Shown here: positions 53,045 through 63,434 of the stretch, piece by piece
How positions within the stretch are numbered: the first letter of the stretch is position 1
How the letters are laid out: every line of letters starts with the position of its first letter
Assembly: GCF_014211915.1 (NCBI RefSeq)
Contig: NZ_CP060039.1
Coordinates: 1,798,001-1,862,000 of the forward strand
Direction: 5' to 3'
DNA length: 64,000 nt
Source of the DNA: Burkholderia cenocepacia
Lineage (GTDB): Bacteria > Pseudomonadota > Gammaproteobacteria > Burkholderiales > Burkholderiaceae
Translations under genes and position numbers: made by a program
The notes under the pieces: model-generated
The model's input: the letters and a program-made list of their open reading frames with translations, nothing else
What the model was told of the DNA's origin: nothing
The model's database searches: none

Positions 53045-55444
53045 ATGGCCAAGGTCACCACGATCCAGTCGAATTTCAACGCGGGCGAGCTGTCGCCGCC
53101 GCTCGAAGGCCACATCGATCTCGACCGCTACTCGAACGGCGTGAAGACGATGCTGAACGCGGTGCCGCAGATCGAGGGCGGCGCTCGTCGGCGCAGCGGC
53201 ACGCGGCAGATTTCGTCGACGAAGACGCTCGGCACGACGCGGCTCATCCCGTTCGTATTCAACAAGTCACAGGCGTACTTCGTCGAACTCGGCAACCAGT
53301 ACGCGCGGTTCTACTCGATCGACGGCCAGATCCAGCAGGACGGCACGCCGATCGAGATTGCCACGCCATGGACCTCGGATCAGCTGTTCCAGCTGGAATA
53401 CGCGCAGGGCAGCGACACCATGTTCATCGCGCATCCGTCGACGCCTATCAAGCGGCTCGTGCGGACGCTGCAGACGTCGTGGTTTCTCGGCGATGCGCCG
53501 TTCGACCCGGGCCCGATCGATGAGATTGGCGTGAGGCCAGCCGCGACGTTGAACCTTTCCGCGACGACGCCTGGTACCGCGACCGCTACGCTTTCCGCTG
53601 ACGGCTTCCTGCCGAGCGACGTCGGCCGCAACATCGTCGCGGGCTCAGGCATTGCCGAGGTGACGGCGGTCGCGAGCACGACGAGCGCGACAGTGACGAT
53701 TCAGGCATCGTTCTCGCAGTCGTCGTATGCGGCGAACGCATGGCGCCTCGATCAATCACCGTTCGTCGCGATCTCGCCGTCGAATAGCGGCCCGAGCGAT
53801 GCGCCGGTCGCGTTGACGGCTGACGGCGATCCCGTGACGATCAGCACCTACTCGTTGACCGGCAGCACCATGACGATGACCTCGAACGGTCCTCACGGAT
53901 ACAACGTGGGCGACCGTATCGTACTGTCGGGCTTTCAGGGCAGCGGCATCGATGGCCTGTACACCGTGGCGACGGTGCCGAGCCCGACGACGTTCACCTT
54001 CACGTTTAACGGCACGCTCGTGCCCGGCGGCAGCATGGGCGCGGTGTACCTGTGGGGCGGCGGCCAGGCGTTCCGACCGATCGACGTCGGCAGCTATATC
54101 ACGATGAACGGCGGCCTGATTCGCCTCGTGAGCTACGAAAGCCCGTCGCGTATGTACGGGATCATCGTCAAAGAGCTATCCGCGCCGCTGACGGCCCCGT
54201 CCAACGCGTGGTCGATGAAGTCGTTCATGTGGAACGCGATCGACGGATATCCCGCCGCGGTCAGCCTATATCAGCAACGCCTATATGCGGCTGGCTCGAT
54301 TGCCTACCCTGAACGTCTCTGGGCGAGCGGCACGGGTCTCTACTTCGACTTCACACCCGGCACGAACGATTCGGATGCGTTCTCGTACGAGGTGTCGTCC
54401 GATCAGGTCAACCAGATCATGCACCTTGCGTCTTCGCGCATCCTGACTGTGCTGACGCAGGGCGAGGAATTCACGGTCGACGGTGGCTCCGCAGGCGCGA
54501 TCACCCCGACGAACATCAACGTGCGAAGCCAGTCGATCTACGGAAGCGCGCAGGCGCGTCCCGTGCGGGTCGGGAACGAACTGATCTTCGCACAACGCGC
54601 GGCGAAGAAAGTCCGCTCGATGGCGTACGACTTCAATACCGATTCGTTCCGCTCGCAGAACCTGACGCGCATCGCTGCGCACGCGACCGGCCCGGGCATC
54701 GTCGACGTGGCTTTTCAGGCTGAGCCCACGCCCGTTGTGTGGATGGTGCGCAGTGATGGCGTGCTCGTTTCGATGACCTACGATCGTGATGAAGGCGTCT
54801 GCGGTTTTGCCCGCCACACGACGGATGGTTTGTTCAAGGCGGTGTGCTGCATTCCCGGGCCGGACGGAGACGTGCTGTTCGCCGTGATTCAGCGCGTCGT
54901 GAATGGCAACACGGTGCAGTACGTCGAGCGCTTCGACCCGACGATCCAGACCGATGCTGCGATCGTTGGCACGAGCGACGCAGGCGGCACCGTATGGACG
55001 GGCCTCGGATCGCTCGAAGGAAAGGTGTGCGACGTGAAGGCGGACGGCGTGTACATGGGGCAGTTCACTGTTGCAGGCGGACAGATCACGCTGCCGCGCC
55101 CCGCGAAGAAATTCGAGATCGGGCTGCACTACGACAGCACGATCGTCGCGCTGACGCCGAACCTGTCAGGCGGTCTCGGTACGTCTCAGGGCAACCAGCA
55201 GCGCACGGGCCGCGTGATTCTGCGTTTGCTCGATACGATCCGTTGCCTGGTGAACGGGCAGCCGATGGCATTCCGCGAGTTCGGCGAGCATGTACTCGAC
55301 CAGGCGCCGCAGCCTTTCACGGGCGACAAGGACCTCACCGAATTCGGATGGGGCGCGTCGTCAGAAATCACGATCTCGCAGGACCAGCCGTACGACTGGT
55401 ACGTGCTCGCGCTCCTGCGCCAGTTCACCGTCAACACGGGCTGA
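53045..55444 (+). CDS. Tail tubular protein B (T7 gp12-like nozzle)
   Basis: This 799-residue protein starts F-N-A-G-E-L-S-P-P-L-E-G and Y-S-N-G-V-K-T-M-L-N, with Y-Q-Q-R-L-Y-A-A-G in the middle, typical of gp12-like tail nozzle proteins. It forms the lower ring and the DNA exit channel. Length matches the family. Confidence 0.9.
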   Translation: MAKVTTIQSNFNAGELSPPLEGHIDLDRYSNGVKTMLNAVPQIEGGARRRSGTRQISSTKTLGTTRLIPFVFNKSQAYFVELGNQYARFYSIDGQIQQDGTPIEIATPWTSDQLFQLEYAQGSDTMFIAHPSTPIKRLVRTLQTSWFLGDAPFDPGPIDEIGVRPAATLNLSATTPGTATATLSADGFLPSDVGRNIVAGSGIAEVTAVASTTSATVTIQASFSQSSYAANAWRLDQSPFVAISPSNSGPSDAPVALTADGDPVTISTYSLTGSTMTMTSNGPHGYNVGDRIVLSGFQGSGIDGLYTVATVPSPTTFTFTFNGTLVPGGSMGAVYLWGGGQAFRPIDVGSYITMNGGLIRLVSYESPSRMYGIIVKELSAPLTAPSNAWSMKSFMWNAIDGYPAAVSLYQQRLYAAGSIAYPERLWASGTGLYFDFTPGTNDSDAFSYEVSSDQVNQIMHLASSRILTVLTQGEEFTVDGGSAGAITPTNINVRSQSIYGSAQARPVRVGNELIFAQRAAKKVRSMAYDFNTDSFRSQNLTRIAAHATGPGIVDVAFQAEPTPVVWMVRSDGVLVSMTYDRDEGVCGFARHTTDGLFKAVCCIPGPDGDVLFAVIQRVVNGNTVQYVERFDPTIQTDAAIVGTSDAGGTVWTGLGSLEGKVCDVKADGVYMGQFTVAGGQITLPRPAKKFEIGLHYDSTIVALTPNLSGGLGTSQGNQQRTGRVILRLLDTIRCLVNGQPMAFREFGEHVLDQAPQPFTGDKDLTEFGWGASSEITISQDQPYDWYVLALLRQFTVNTG

Positions 55445-55446
55445 CC

Positions 55447-55899
55447 ATGATCCGCAACGCTACCCCTGACGACGTGCCCGTGCTGGTCGACCTCGGCGCG
55501 CTGATGGCCGCCGAGTCGCCGCGCTACCGGCGGTATCGGTTCTCGGCGCAGAAACTGGCCGCGCTGTTCGAGCGTCTGATCGCGAGCGAGGACGGCTTCC
55601 TGATGATGGCCGAGCGCGACGGCGCGCCGATCGGAGTCATGGCCGCGACCGTCATGGAGCACTGGATGTCCGAGGATAGGATCGCGTGCGACTTCGGCCT
55701 GTTCATCGATCCGGAGCACCGCGGCGGCATGCTCGCCGCACGGTTCGTGCGCACGTATCGTCAGTGGGCGCGCGAGCGCGGCGCGATCGATACGTTCCTC
55801 GGCATTTCCACTGGCGTTCACGTCGAACAGACGGCACGCTTCTACAAAACGCTCGGCCTCATCGAGGCTTCAATCACTTTCGAGGTGCCGCATGTGTGA
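55447..55899 (+). CDS. GNAT-family N-acetyltransferase
   Basis: This 150-residue protein has the GNAT core: I-R-N-A-T-P-D-D-V-P at the N-terminus, L-F-I-D-P-E-H-R-G-G-M-L-A-A (acetyl-CoA loop, ~80-92) and G-x-x-H-V-E-Q-T-A-R-F-Y. It lies between the tail nozzle gene and the internal virion genes and overlaps the next start. It could modify a virion or host protein; target unknown. Confidence 0.85.
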   Translation: MIRNATPDDVPVLVDLGALMAAESPRYRRYRFSAQKLAALFERLIASEDGFLMMAERDGAPIGVMAATVMEHWMSEDRIACDFGLFIDPEHRGGMLAARFVRTYRQWARERGAIDTFLGISTGVHVEQTARFYKTLGLIEASITFEVPHV

Positions 55900-56362
55900 T
55901 CCGCTTACCGCCGCACTTTCCATCGGCGGCACGCTGATGTCCGCAGCCGGTTCTGTGCAGCAGGGCAATGCGCAACGGGACACCGCGAATTTCGAGGCGC
56001 AGCAGCAGCTAATGCAGGCCGATTCCACACAGGCGATGGGCTACCAACAGGCGAAGCGCATCCGCGAGCAGGGGCAAACGACGACCGGTCAGGCGACCGC
56101 GGCGCTTGCTGCATCGGGCGTGAACGTCGGCACGGGCACGTCCAACGACGTGCGGCAGCACATCGAGCAGAACACCGAAACCGACGCGCTGAACACCATC
56201 CTGAGCGCTGACAACAAGGCGACGTCGCTGCGCGGGCAGGCGCAGATGACGCAGGCCGCCGGGCAACAACAGCAGCGCGCCGGCAACATGGGCGCGCTCG
56301 GCTCGGTACTGTCGGGCGCGTCGAAATTCATCACCGGCTGGAAGTCTCTCGCCAGCTCGTAA
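55892..56362 (+). CDS. Internal virion protein, small (T7 gp14-like candidate)
   Basis: This 156-residue protein begins M-C-D-P-L-T-A-A-L-S-I-G-G-T-L and is then Gln/Ala/Thr-rich helix. Small proteins of this sort at this place in podophage genomes enter the host outer membrane on ejection. The start overlaps the acetyltransferase stop. Confidence 0.65.
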   Translation: MCDPLTAALSIGGTLMSAAGSVQQGNAQRDTANFEAQQQLMQADSTQAMGYQQAKRIREQGQTTTGQATAALAASGVNVGTGTSNDVRQHIEQNTETDALNTILSADNKATSLRGQAQMTQAAGQQQQRAGNMGALGSVLSGASKFITGWKSLASS

Positions 56363-56374
56363 TCCGGAGGACAC

Positions 56375-58471
56375 ATGGCACGAATCCCCCTCGGCGATCC
56401 GGCAAGTGCGGTTGCGCAGCCCGCGCCGGCTGTTCAGGCTGACCCGAACGCGTTCGGCGCGTCAACGGGGCGCGCACTGCAAGGCATCGGCGACGCCGGC
56501 ACGCAGATCGCGGCCGGCCTGTTCCAGCAGAAACAGAAGCTCGACGAAGACCTCGCGCGCACCAACGCGGCGGTCGCGTACCAGTCGCACGCGACTAACG
56601 TGCAGTCGGCGATGAAGACGGCTGGCGAGCAGCTCGCGAGCGGCGCGATTGACCAGCCGACCTACCAGCAACAGCTGGCCGACGCGCAGAAGCAGTCGTT
56701 CGACTCGACGATCGGCGCGCTGCCGGGCGGCCACTACAAGAACATCGCGACGACCCAGTCGGCCGGCCTCGATCGCACGGTCGCGCTCGGCATGCAGGAG
56801 GCGCTGACGAAGAACACGCAGCAGCTGATCGCGACGAACGCGGCGACGCTGCTCGACACCGCCGGCAAGAGCATCGCGACGAACCCGGCCAGCATTGACG
56901 GTACTGTGGCGAGCACGAAGCAGGCGTACCTGAGTGCGGCGGCGTCCGCCGGCATTCCGCAGCCGCGCGCGGCGCAGGTAGTTCAGGACTGGTCCGACAG
57001 CCAGTACGCGGCGCACGCGCAGTCTGCGGCGATCGCGGCGCGCGGCACGGGCGACCTCGGGGCACTCACGCAGCTGGAGAAGGATCTGACGTCGCCGGAC
57101 GGCTACTACGCGGGCAAGCTCGACGCGAGCAAGCGCAATCAGGTGCTCGCATCGGTCGTCTCGAACCGGCTGTCGCTGGAAAACCAGATGAACAGCGAAC
57201 AGCAGGCGCGCGAGCGAGAAGCTGTGACCGCGTTCAACCAGGGCACCGACCTGATGACGCAGGGCAAGCGCTTCAGCCCGGAATACATCCAGCAGCTCAC
57301 GGCGGCTACGCGCGGCACGGAACTGGAAGGCCAGACGCAACAGCTGATCGCGCGCGCGGCGGCCGGCGCCGGCTTCTCGACGCTGTCCCTGCCGGAGATG
57401 CGCGCAGCGGTGCAGGCGAACGAAGGGCGGCAGATCACCGTGGGCACGGACCCCGTCGAGGCGGCCGCGATCAAGCAGCAGAAGCAGATCCTGACGGCGA
57501 CCGATCAGGCGTACAAATCCGACCCGTGGAACGCAGCGCTCGAACGCGGCGCGATCGCTGGCGTGCCCGCGATCGACACGTCGGGCCTCACGCAGCTCGC
57601 GTCGTCGCTCGCGGCCCGCGCGCAGCTCGCGCCAGTCGTCGAGGACAAGGCCGGCCGCCGCGTGTCGCTGCTGACGCCCGACGAGGCGCGCGGCGTGCTG
57701 CAGACGGTCGACGCGCTGCCGACGAACACGAAGGCGCAGGCGCTCGCGCTGATCGGCCGATCGATGGGGAACGCGGCGCGCATCAATGACCTGGCCGAGC
57801 AGTGGAAGGACAAGAGCCCGGCCGCTGCACTCGCGATGAAGGCCGGCGCGGCCGATCCGTCCGGCGGCCCGCTGATGATGCAGAGCGGCATGCCCGTCGC
57901 GCAGTACATCCTCGACGGACAGGACGCGCTGGCGAACAAGCTGGTGAAGGTCGATCCGGCGGCCGCGACCGGCATGCAGGCCACGATCGCGAAGCAGATC
58001 GGCGACGCGCTGCCGCCGCAGCAGCTCGGCGACGCCCGCGAGACGGCGTATTTCGCCGCAGTGGCGAGCGCCCGAAAGAACGGCCGCGACGTGCCGAACT
58101 CGACCGACATCCTGACGGGCGTCAATGTCGCGACCGGCGGCCTGTCGAAGACCGGCGGCGTCGATCCGCGCGGCGACCGATACATGGCGGCGAAGCCGTG
58201 GGGATGGTCCGACGACGATTTCGACGGTGGCGTCAAGCAGGCGTCGATCGGAAACATCGAGAACCAGCCGGGCGGCCGACCCGTCGACAGCGTGATCGCC
58301 AACGGCATGAAAATTCCCGTCGATCAGTTCATGGAGAAGTTCGCCAGCTACCGCCTGCAGCGCGTGGGCATCGGTGGCACATACACGGTGCTGACCGGCG
58401 CACGGCCTGTCACCGACGCGAGCGGCGCGCCGCTGCTCATCCACCTCACGAAGCCCGTACCGAAGCGCTGA
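56375..58471 (+). CDS. Internal virion / DNA-ejection protein (T7 gp15-like candidate)
   Basis: This 698-residue largely helical, Ala/Gln-rich protein has no membrane span. It is the first of three consecutive large genes matching the T7 internal-core trio. A heptad-like N-terminal helix suggests oligomerisation. Function assigned by gene order and composition. GGAGG precedes the ATG. Confidence 0.7.
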   Translation: MARIPLGDPASAVAQPAPAVQADPNAFGASTGRALQGIGDAGTQIAAGLFQQKQKLDEDLARTNAAVAYQSHATNVQSAMKTAGEQLASGAIDQPTYQQQLADAQKQSFDSTIGALPGGHYKNIATTQSAGLDRTVALGMQEALTKNTQQLIATNAATLLDTAGKSIATNPASIDGTVASTKQAYLSAAASAGIPQPRAAQVVQDWSDSQYAAHAQSAAIAARGTGDLGALTQLEKDLTSPDGYYAGKLDASKRNQVLASVVSNRLSLENQMNSEQQAREREAVTAFNQGTDLMTQGKRFSPEYIQQLTAATRGTELEGQTQQLIARAAAGAGFSTLSLPEMRAAVQANEGRQITVGTDPVEAAAIKQQKQILTATDQAYKSDPWNAALERGAIAGVPAIDTSGLTQLASSLAARAQLAPVVEDKAGRRVSLLTPDEARGVLQTVDALPTNTKAQALALIGRSMGNAARINDLAEQWKDKSPAAALAMKAGAADPSGGPLMMQSGMPVAQYILDGQDALANKLVKVDPAAATGMQATIAKQIGDALPPQQLGDARETAYFAAVASARKNGRDVPNSTDILTGVNVATGGLSKTGGVDPRGDRYMAAKPWGWSDDDFDGGVKQASIGNIENQPGGRPVDSVIANGMKIPVDQFMEKFASYRLQRVGIGGTYTVLTGARPVTDASGAPLLIHLTKPVPKR

Positions 58472-58472
58472 T

Positions 58473-60794
58473 ATGCCAATCGATCCCCTCTACGAAGACA
58501 CGACGAGCGCCTACCTGACCGGGCAGGGCAATGTTCAGCTGCCGCCCGAGCCGAAGCCGCAACCGTCTACCGGCATCGGATCGCTAACACGCGCAGTAGG
58601 GCGCGGGCTTGGCGAAGCCGGCGCGAATCTCGGAGCGTTCTATGCGAATTCGAGCGCGGCCGTTGGTCAGCTCACGAACGATCCTGAATCCCTGACGTTT
58701 GACCCTGTCGCACTTCTTGCTTCGGACCAGCAGGAAAATATCAGGCGGGCAAAGTCTGGGCATCTTTTCGAATCACCCGTTGGTGGAACGTTCTACGATC
58801 TTGCTGCGACTTTCCGGCCCAACCCGACCACGACAACTCAGACAGATCAGATCGTGCAAGGGGCGGTGAGCGGTATTGGTCAGATAGTCGGCAGTGCCCC
58901 TATCTTCGGTCCCGCGGCGCCGTACCTTGGCGCAGCCTCGATCGGTATGGCGCGTGCCGAGCAATTGCAACGAGAAGGGGTTGACGTCGGGACGCGAACC
59001 CTCGTTGGTGGTGCCGAGGCAACCGTAGCGGCCCTCGGGGCGAGATTGCCCGTCGCAGGTACAACGCTCGGCCGCACAGCGACACTCGTCGCGGTTGGCG
59101 GTCCCGGTATGGCAGTAGCGCAGGCAGTCGCCGAGAAGTCGATATTGAGAAATGCAGGCTATGACCACCTCGCCGATCAGATTGACCCGCTCGACCCGAC
59201 GAATCTAGCCGCGTCGCTCGCGCTCTCCAGCGTCTTCGGTGCAGCGCATGTCGGCGGCATGGCGATGACCGCGCGCGCCGCGCGCGCCGCCGATCCGGCT
59301 ACGCCGTTGCCGACGCTCGACGTCGCCGTGCGCAAGCAACTGCCGTACGACTCGCCGATCCTTTCCTCGTACATCACGACGGCCGCGCAGCGCGAAGGCG
59401 TGCCGCCGGACCTGATGCTGGCGCTGATCCACGCGGGCGAGAAATCGAACAGCGGGCAGGTCTCGCCGAAGGGCGCGGCGGGCGTCGCGCAGATGATGCC
59501 GGAGAACCTGAAGAAGTTCGGCGTGACCGATCCGACCGACCCGGTACAGTCGATCGACGGCATGGCACGCTACCTGAAGGCCACGCAGGAGCAGTACGGC
59601 GGCAACGTGCAGGCGATGATCGCCGACTATAACGGCGGCCCGCGCCAGGCTGCCGCGGTGCTCCGCGGCGAGCGGCCGCCGGCTGCGGAGACTGCTGCTT
59701 ACATCGACCGCGTGAACGACTACCTGACGAACCGCGTCGGCGACGATCTGCGCTTCAACCCATCCCCGCAGGAAGTCGACGCCGCGCTGATGGCGCGCGG
59801 ACAGCGCATCGTCGACGACGCGTACGTGTTCGGCACGCCGGACGACGTGAACGGCATGGCCGCGCATCAGGACGCGTTCGAGCTTGCCGCGCGCCAGATG
59901 GACGACGGCAGCTATCCGGACGTCTCGCGATACTTCACGCCGGACGACGTGACGCGCGCGAACGCGCTCGAAGGGCTGATCGCCGACGCCGAGTCGTACC
60001 GCGGCGACCTTGCGTCGACGGCCTCGAACCTGGCCGATCCGGGCGCCGTCGCGCAGGCGCGCGCGGAACTCGACCAGCTGCGCGCGAACGCACCGGACAC
60101 GTCACCCGACGGCGTCAAGGAACTGACGCGCCAACTGCAGGCCCAGGGCACGAAGTACAGGGCCGCGGCGGCCGAGGCGCAGCGCCGTATCGACGCCGCG
60201 CAGGCCGACCACGAGGCGCAGGTCGCGCGGCTGGAGGGCATGATTCGGCAGAACGCCGAGGCGCAGCGCGCGAGCGATCAACTGCCGACGCTCGACTCGC
60301 AGATCGAGCAGATGCGCACCGCGCGCGCTGGCATCGACGTACCGGCCACGCGCCGCACGCAGATCGCCGATTTCGTCGCCAGCATCGCCCGTGCGCAGCG
60401 CGAGGCAGACCGCGCACCGGCCGTGCGCCGCGCCGAGGCGGCGCAGCGTAACGCCGATTTGACCGCGGCGGCCGTCGAGCAGACGCCCGATGTCACAAGC
60501 GGAGCGGCCGCCGCGCGCGCGCCGTCGAGCGCCGACATTCTGGCCGCTGCGGTGCGCGACCTGACCGGCGCGGGCGAGCCCGCCGCGCGGCCGACGTCCG
60601 CCGTCGAGTCGAACCTGCGCGAGGCTGCGGCGGCGACGCCCGACGCACAGGTCGAATTCGACGCCACGGCAGGAGAATTCCGCGGCTCGCTGCGCGACGC
60701 GCTCGATACGATCGACGCCGAGCACGCTGCGACGATGGCTGACGCCCGTCTGATGGAAGTCGCGGCGAACTGCTTTATCACCACTCTGGGGTAA
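58473..60794 (+). CDS. Internal virion protein with lytic transglycosylase domain
   Basis: This 773-residue protein has an SLT-type domain at about 285-400: A-L-I-H-A-G-E-K-S-N, V-S-P-K-G-A-A-G-V-A-Q-M-M-P and I-A-D-Y-N-G-G-P. Glu of the G-E-K-S-N motif is the likely catalytic acid. It would cut peptidoglycan during DNA entry. The C-terminal third is a long Ala/Arg coiled coil. Confidence 0.85.
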   Translation: MPIDPLYEDTTSAYLTGQGNVQLPPEPKPQPSTGIGSLTRAVGRGLGEAGANLGAFYANSSAAVGQLTNDPESLTFDPVALLASDQQENIRRAKSGHLFESPVGGTFYDLAATFRPNPTTTTQTDQIVQGAVSGIGQIVGSAPIFGPAAPYLGAASIGMARAEQLQREGVDVGTRTLVGGAEATVAALGARLPVAGTTLGRTATLVAVGGPGMAVAQAVAEKSILRNAGYDHLADQIDPLDPTNLAASLALSSVFGAAHVGGMAMTARAARAADPATPLPTLDVAVRKQLPYDSPILSSYITTAAQREGVPPDLMLALIHAGEKSNSGQVSPKGAAGVAQMMPENLKKFGVTDPTDPVQSIDGMARYLKATQEQYGGNVQAMIADYNGGPRQAAAVLRGERPPAAETAAYIDRVNDYLTNRVGDDLRFNPSPQEVDAALMARGQRIVDDAYVFGTPDDVNGMAAHQDAFELAARQMDDGSYPDVSRYFTPDDVTRANALEGLIADAESYRGDLASTASNLADPGAVAQARAELDQLRANAPDTSPDGVKELTRQLQAQGTKYRAAAAEAQRRIDAAQADHEAQVARLEGMIRQNAEAQRASDQLPTLDSQIEQMRTARAGIDVPATRRTQIADFVASIARAQREADRAPAVRRAEAAQRNADLTAAAVEQTPDVTSGAAAARAPSSADILAAAVRDLTGAGEPAARPTSAVESNLREAAAATPDAQVEFDATAGEFRGSLRDALDTIDAEHAATMADARLMEVAANCFITTLG

Positions 60795-60797
60795 TCC

Positions 60798-63434
60798 ATG
60801 CACGCAAAATGCGCAGCGGCAGTCGCTCAGGCGGCCGGCCGAGACCTGACGAAAGCCGAACTCGACGGCATCGAGAACCGCGTGCGCGCCGGCATGCGCG
60901 CCGTGTCGCGGCAGGACCGCGCCGCGTGGAACTCGATGACCGAAGCCGAGCGCGTGCAGGCCGGCGCCGACTGGGCGCGGCAGCAGCTGGAGGGCGAGGC
61001 GAACCTCGACAAGGCCCGAAAGCAGCTGCAGATCGCGAAGCAGATCGAGACGACCGACCGGATTCAGGAGGCGCTGTACGCTGACCCTGAGCGCGCGCAT
61101 GCGAAGCGTGCCCGCGAGAAGGCGGTGAAATCGGACATCGAGCGCACCTACGAGCTGGCGGGCGGCATCAAGGCCGACTACATGCGGCAGACGATGGGCG
61201 CGATCGAGTCGATGAAGGAGGGGCAGAACTTCCTCGCGCGCGCGTTCGACGTGGACAATCCGGCGATGGAGCGCGACATCATCCGCGAGATCTACCGCGG
61301 CGCCGACGGCTCGACGGGCAACGAGGTGGCGAAGGCAGCCGCCGAGCAGATCAGCGCGACGTCGAACGCGATGCGCGAGCGCTTCAACCGGGCGGGCGGC
61401 AACGTCGGCCAGCTCGATTACGGCTACGTGCCGATCCGCCACTCGCAAGCGAAGATCCTCGGCAACGGATCGGACGCCGCGCGGCACGCGTGGGCCGACT
61501 TTGTGCTGCCGCGCCTCGACCGCTCGCAGTACCTGGACGACGCCGGCAACCCGCTCGACGACGCTGCGCTGCGCCGCGTGCTGACCGGCGAGGATCGCGA
61601 GGCATGGGAGGCCCGCAACATCGCCGCGCGCGGCATGGGTGTCGAGCCGCGCAAGCAGGGTGTCTGGGACACGATCGCATACGGCGGCGTCAACAAGATC
61701 GTGCCCGGCGAGACGACTGGCGGCGCCGCGCGTGCGAACGCCGGTTCGCAGCATCGCGTCCTGCACTTCCAGAACGCCGACGCGCACATCGAGTACAACC
61801 GCGCGTACGGCGAGGGTTCGCTGCTGAACGCGCTGATCGACCACGTCGGCGGCATGTCGAAGAATATCGCGCTCGTCGAGCGCTACGGCCCGAACCCGAC
61901 ACGCAACATGCGTACGCAGATGCAGCTGACGGCGCTGCACGACAACACGGAAATGCGCACGCTCGAAGGCGGCATGACGTCGGTCGGCGCCTACTGGAAC
62001 TACGTGACGGGCGCGACCAACACGCCCGTCAATCCGGCGCTCGCGCGGCGCTTCGAGACGCTGCGCACGACGGTCAGCGCGATCAAGCTGCAGGGCACGA
62101 TCCTTGCCGCGCTCGGCGACGTCGGCACGATGTTCGTCACGGCCGGTTACAACCGCGTGCCGTTCTTCAAGACGCTCGGCACGGCCACGCGCCTGATGGC
62201 ACCAGGCTCGAAGGATTACCGCAGCTGGCTCACGTCGCAGGGACTGATCGCCGAAACGCTGGAACACGGCCTCAACCGGTGGGGCACCGACCACCTCGCG
62301 ACGACGTGGGCGAAATGGCTGTCGGCGCAGACGATGAAATTGGGCGGCGTCACCGGCTGGACCGACGCGCTGCGAACGGCGTTCCAGGCGCAGATGATGC
62401 GCGGCCTCGCCGAGATCGGGGGCACCGAGTGGGGCCAGCTCACCGAGTGGGACCGTCGCTCGCTGACGCGCTCGGGCATCACGGCGGACGACTGGGCGCT
62501 CGTGAACCGCGCAACGCCAGGTGAGTACAACGGCGCGAAGTACCTGACGCCGGACGCGCTCTACGGCACCGGAGACGCGCGGGCAGCCGATGTCGTGCCG
62601 AAGCTGCTCGGCATGATCCGCGACGAAGGCGAGTTCGCCGTGCTGAACCCTGACCTGCGCACGAAGGTGCTCGCCGCGGCGACGCCCGGTACGTGGCAGG
62701 GCGAGCTGCAAAAGACGTTCATGCAGTTCAAGTCGTTCCCGATCGCAATGATCTCGCGGCACTGGGGGCGCATCGGTGAAATGCGGCGCTCGGGCGACTA
62801 CCGCGTCGAGGGCGCGCCGACACTCGCGAGCCCGATGGCGTACGCAGCAGCGCTTGTCGTCAGCACGACGCTGATCGGCGCGCTGTCGACGCAGCTGAAA
62901 AACCTGCTCGCCGGCAAAGATCCCGAGCCGATGGCCGACAACGTGAAGCACGCAGCCGGCTTCTGGACGCGCGCATTCTCGGTCGGCGGTGGCGCCGGCT
63001 TCGCTGGTGACATGCTCACCGCAGCTTTCCAGAGCGCCGACTACGGCTCGCTGTTGAGCAGCGCGGTCGGCGGCCCGGTGCTGTCGACGCTGTTCCAACC
63101 GCTGCGCGCGCTGTCGACGAACGTGCAGGACGCAGCGCAGGGCAAGGATACGCACGTCGGCGCTGACCTGTTGAAGGTCGCGCAGTCGAATATGCCGCTC
63201 GTGAATCTCTGGTTCTGGAAAACGGTGTGGAACCGGCTGATCTGGGACAACATCGCCGAGAACCTGTCGCCCGGCGTGACGTCGCGAAACGTGGCGAAGT
63301 CGCGCCAGCAATACCACAATGACTACTTCTGGGAACCGGGCACGAGCGCGCCGCAGCGCGCGCCGGATCTCAGCAACGCATTCCAGGGGGGTGATGCGCA
63401 TCGATCAATACGAGCGTCTTCAGGCGCTGTCTGA
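60798..63434 (+). CDS. Internal virion / ejection protein (large)
   Basis: This 878-residue helical protein resembles the C-terminal half of T7 gp16-like ejection proteins, here encoded separately from the transglycosylase. A moderately hydrophobic stretch near 680-700 (A-A-L-V-V-S-T-T-L-I-G-A-L) could insert in the membrane. Role in the periplasmic DNA conduit is inferred from order and size. Confidence 0.7.
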   Translation: MHAKCAAAVAQAAGRDLTKAELDGIENRVRAGMRAVSRQDRAAWNSMTEAERVQAGADWARQQLEGEANLDKARKQLQIAKQIETTDRIQEALYADPERAHAKRAREKAVKSDIERTYELAGGIKADYMRQTMGAIESMKEGQNFLARAFDVDNPAMERDIIREIYRGADGSTGNEVAKAAAEQISATSNAMRERFNRAGGNVGQLDYGYVPIRHSQAKILGNGSDAARHAWADFVLPRLDRSQYLDDAGNPLDDAALRRVLTGEDREAWEARNIAARGMGVEPRKQGVWDTIAYGGVNKIVPGETTGGAARANAGSQHRVLHFQNADAHIEYNRAYGEGSLLNALIDHVGGMSKNIALVERYGPNPTRNMRTQMQLTALHDNTEMRTLEGGMTSVGAYWNYVTGATNTPVNPALARRFETLRTTVSAIKLQGTILAALGDVGTMFVTAGYNRVPFFKTLGTATRLMAPGSKDYRSWLTSQGLIAETLEHGLNRWGTDHLATTWAKWLSAQTMKLGGVTGWTDALRTAFQAQMMRGLAEIGGTEWGQLTEWDRRSLTRSGITADDWALVNRATPGEYNGAKYLTPDALYGTGDARAADVVPKLLGMIRDEGEFAVLNPDLRTKVLAAATPGTWQGELQKTFMQFKSFPIAMISRHWGRIGEMRRSGDYRVEGAPTLASPMAYAAALVVSTTLIGALSTQLKNLLAGKDPEPMADNVKHAAGFWTRAFSVGGGAGFAGDMLTAAFQSADYGSLLSSAVGGPVLSTLFQPLRALSTNVQDAAQGKDTHVGADLLKVAQSNMPLVNLWFWKTVWNRLIWDNIAENLSPGVTSRNVAKSRQQYHNDYFWEPGTSAPQRAPDLSNAFQGGDAHRSIRASSGAV

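Noticed and set aside
60780..60800. Frameshift or stop splitting one large internal virion protein
   Set aside because: Both frames have their own good ends, and a separate start with normal spacing is present; nothing shows a broken single frame.
60102..63401. 1099-residue frame antisense to the ejection protein gene
   Set aside because: It is an Arg/His/Val shadow frame crossing two genes on the other strand, without recognisable domain or ribosome site.
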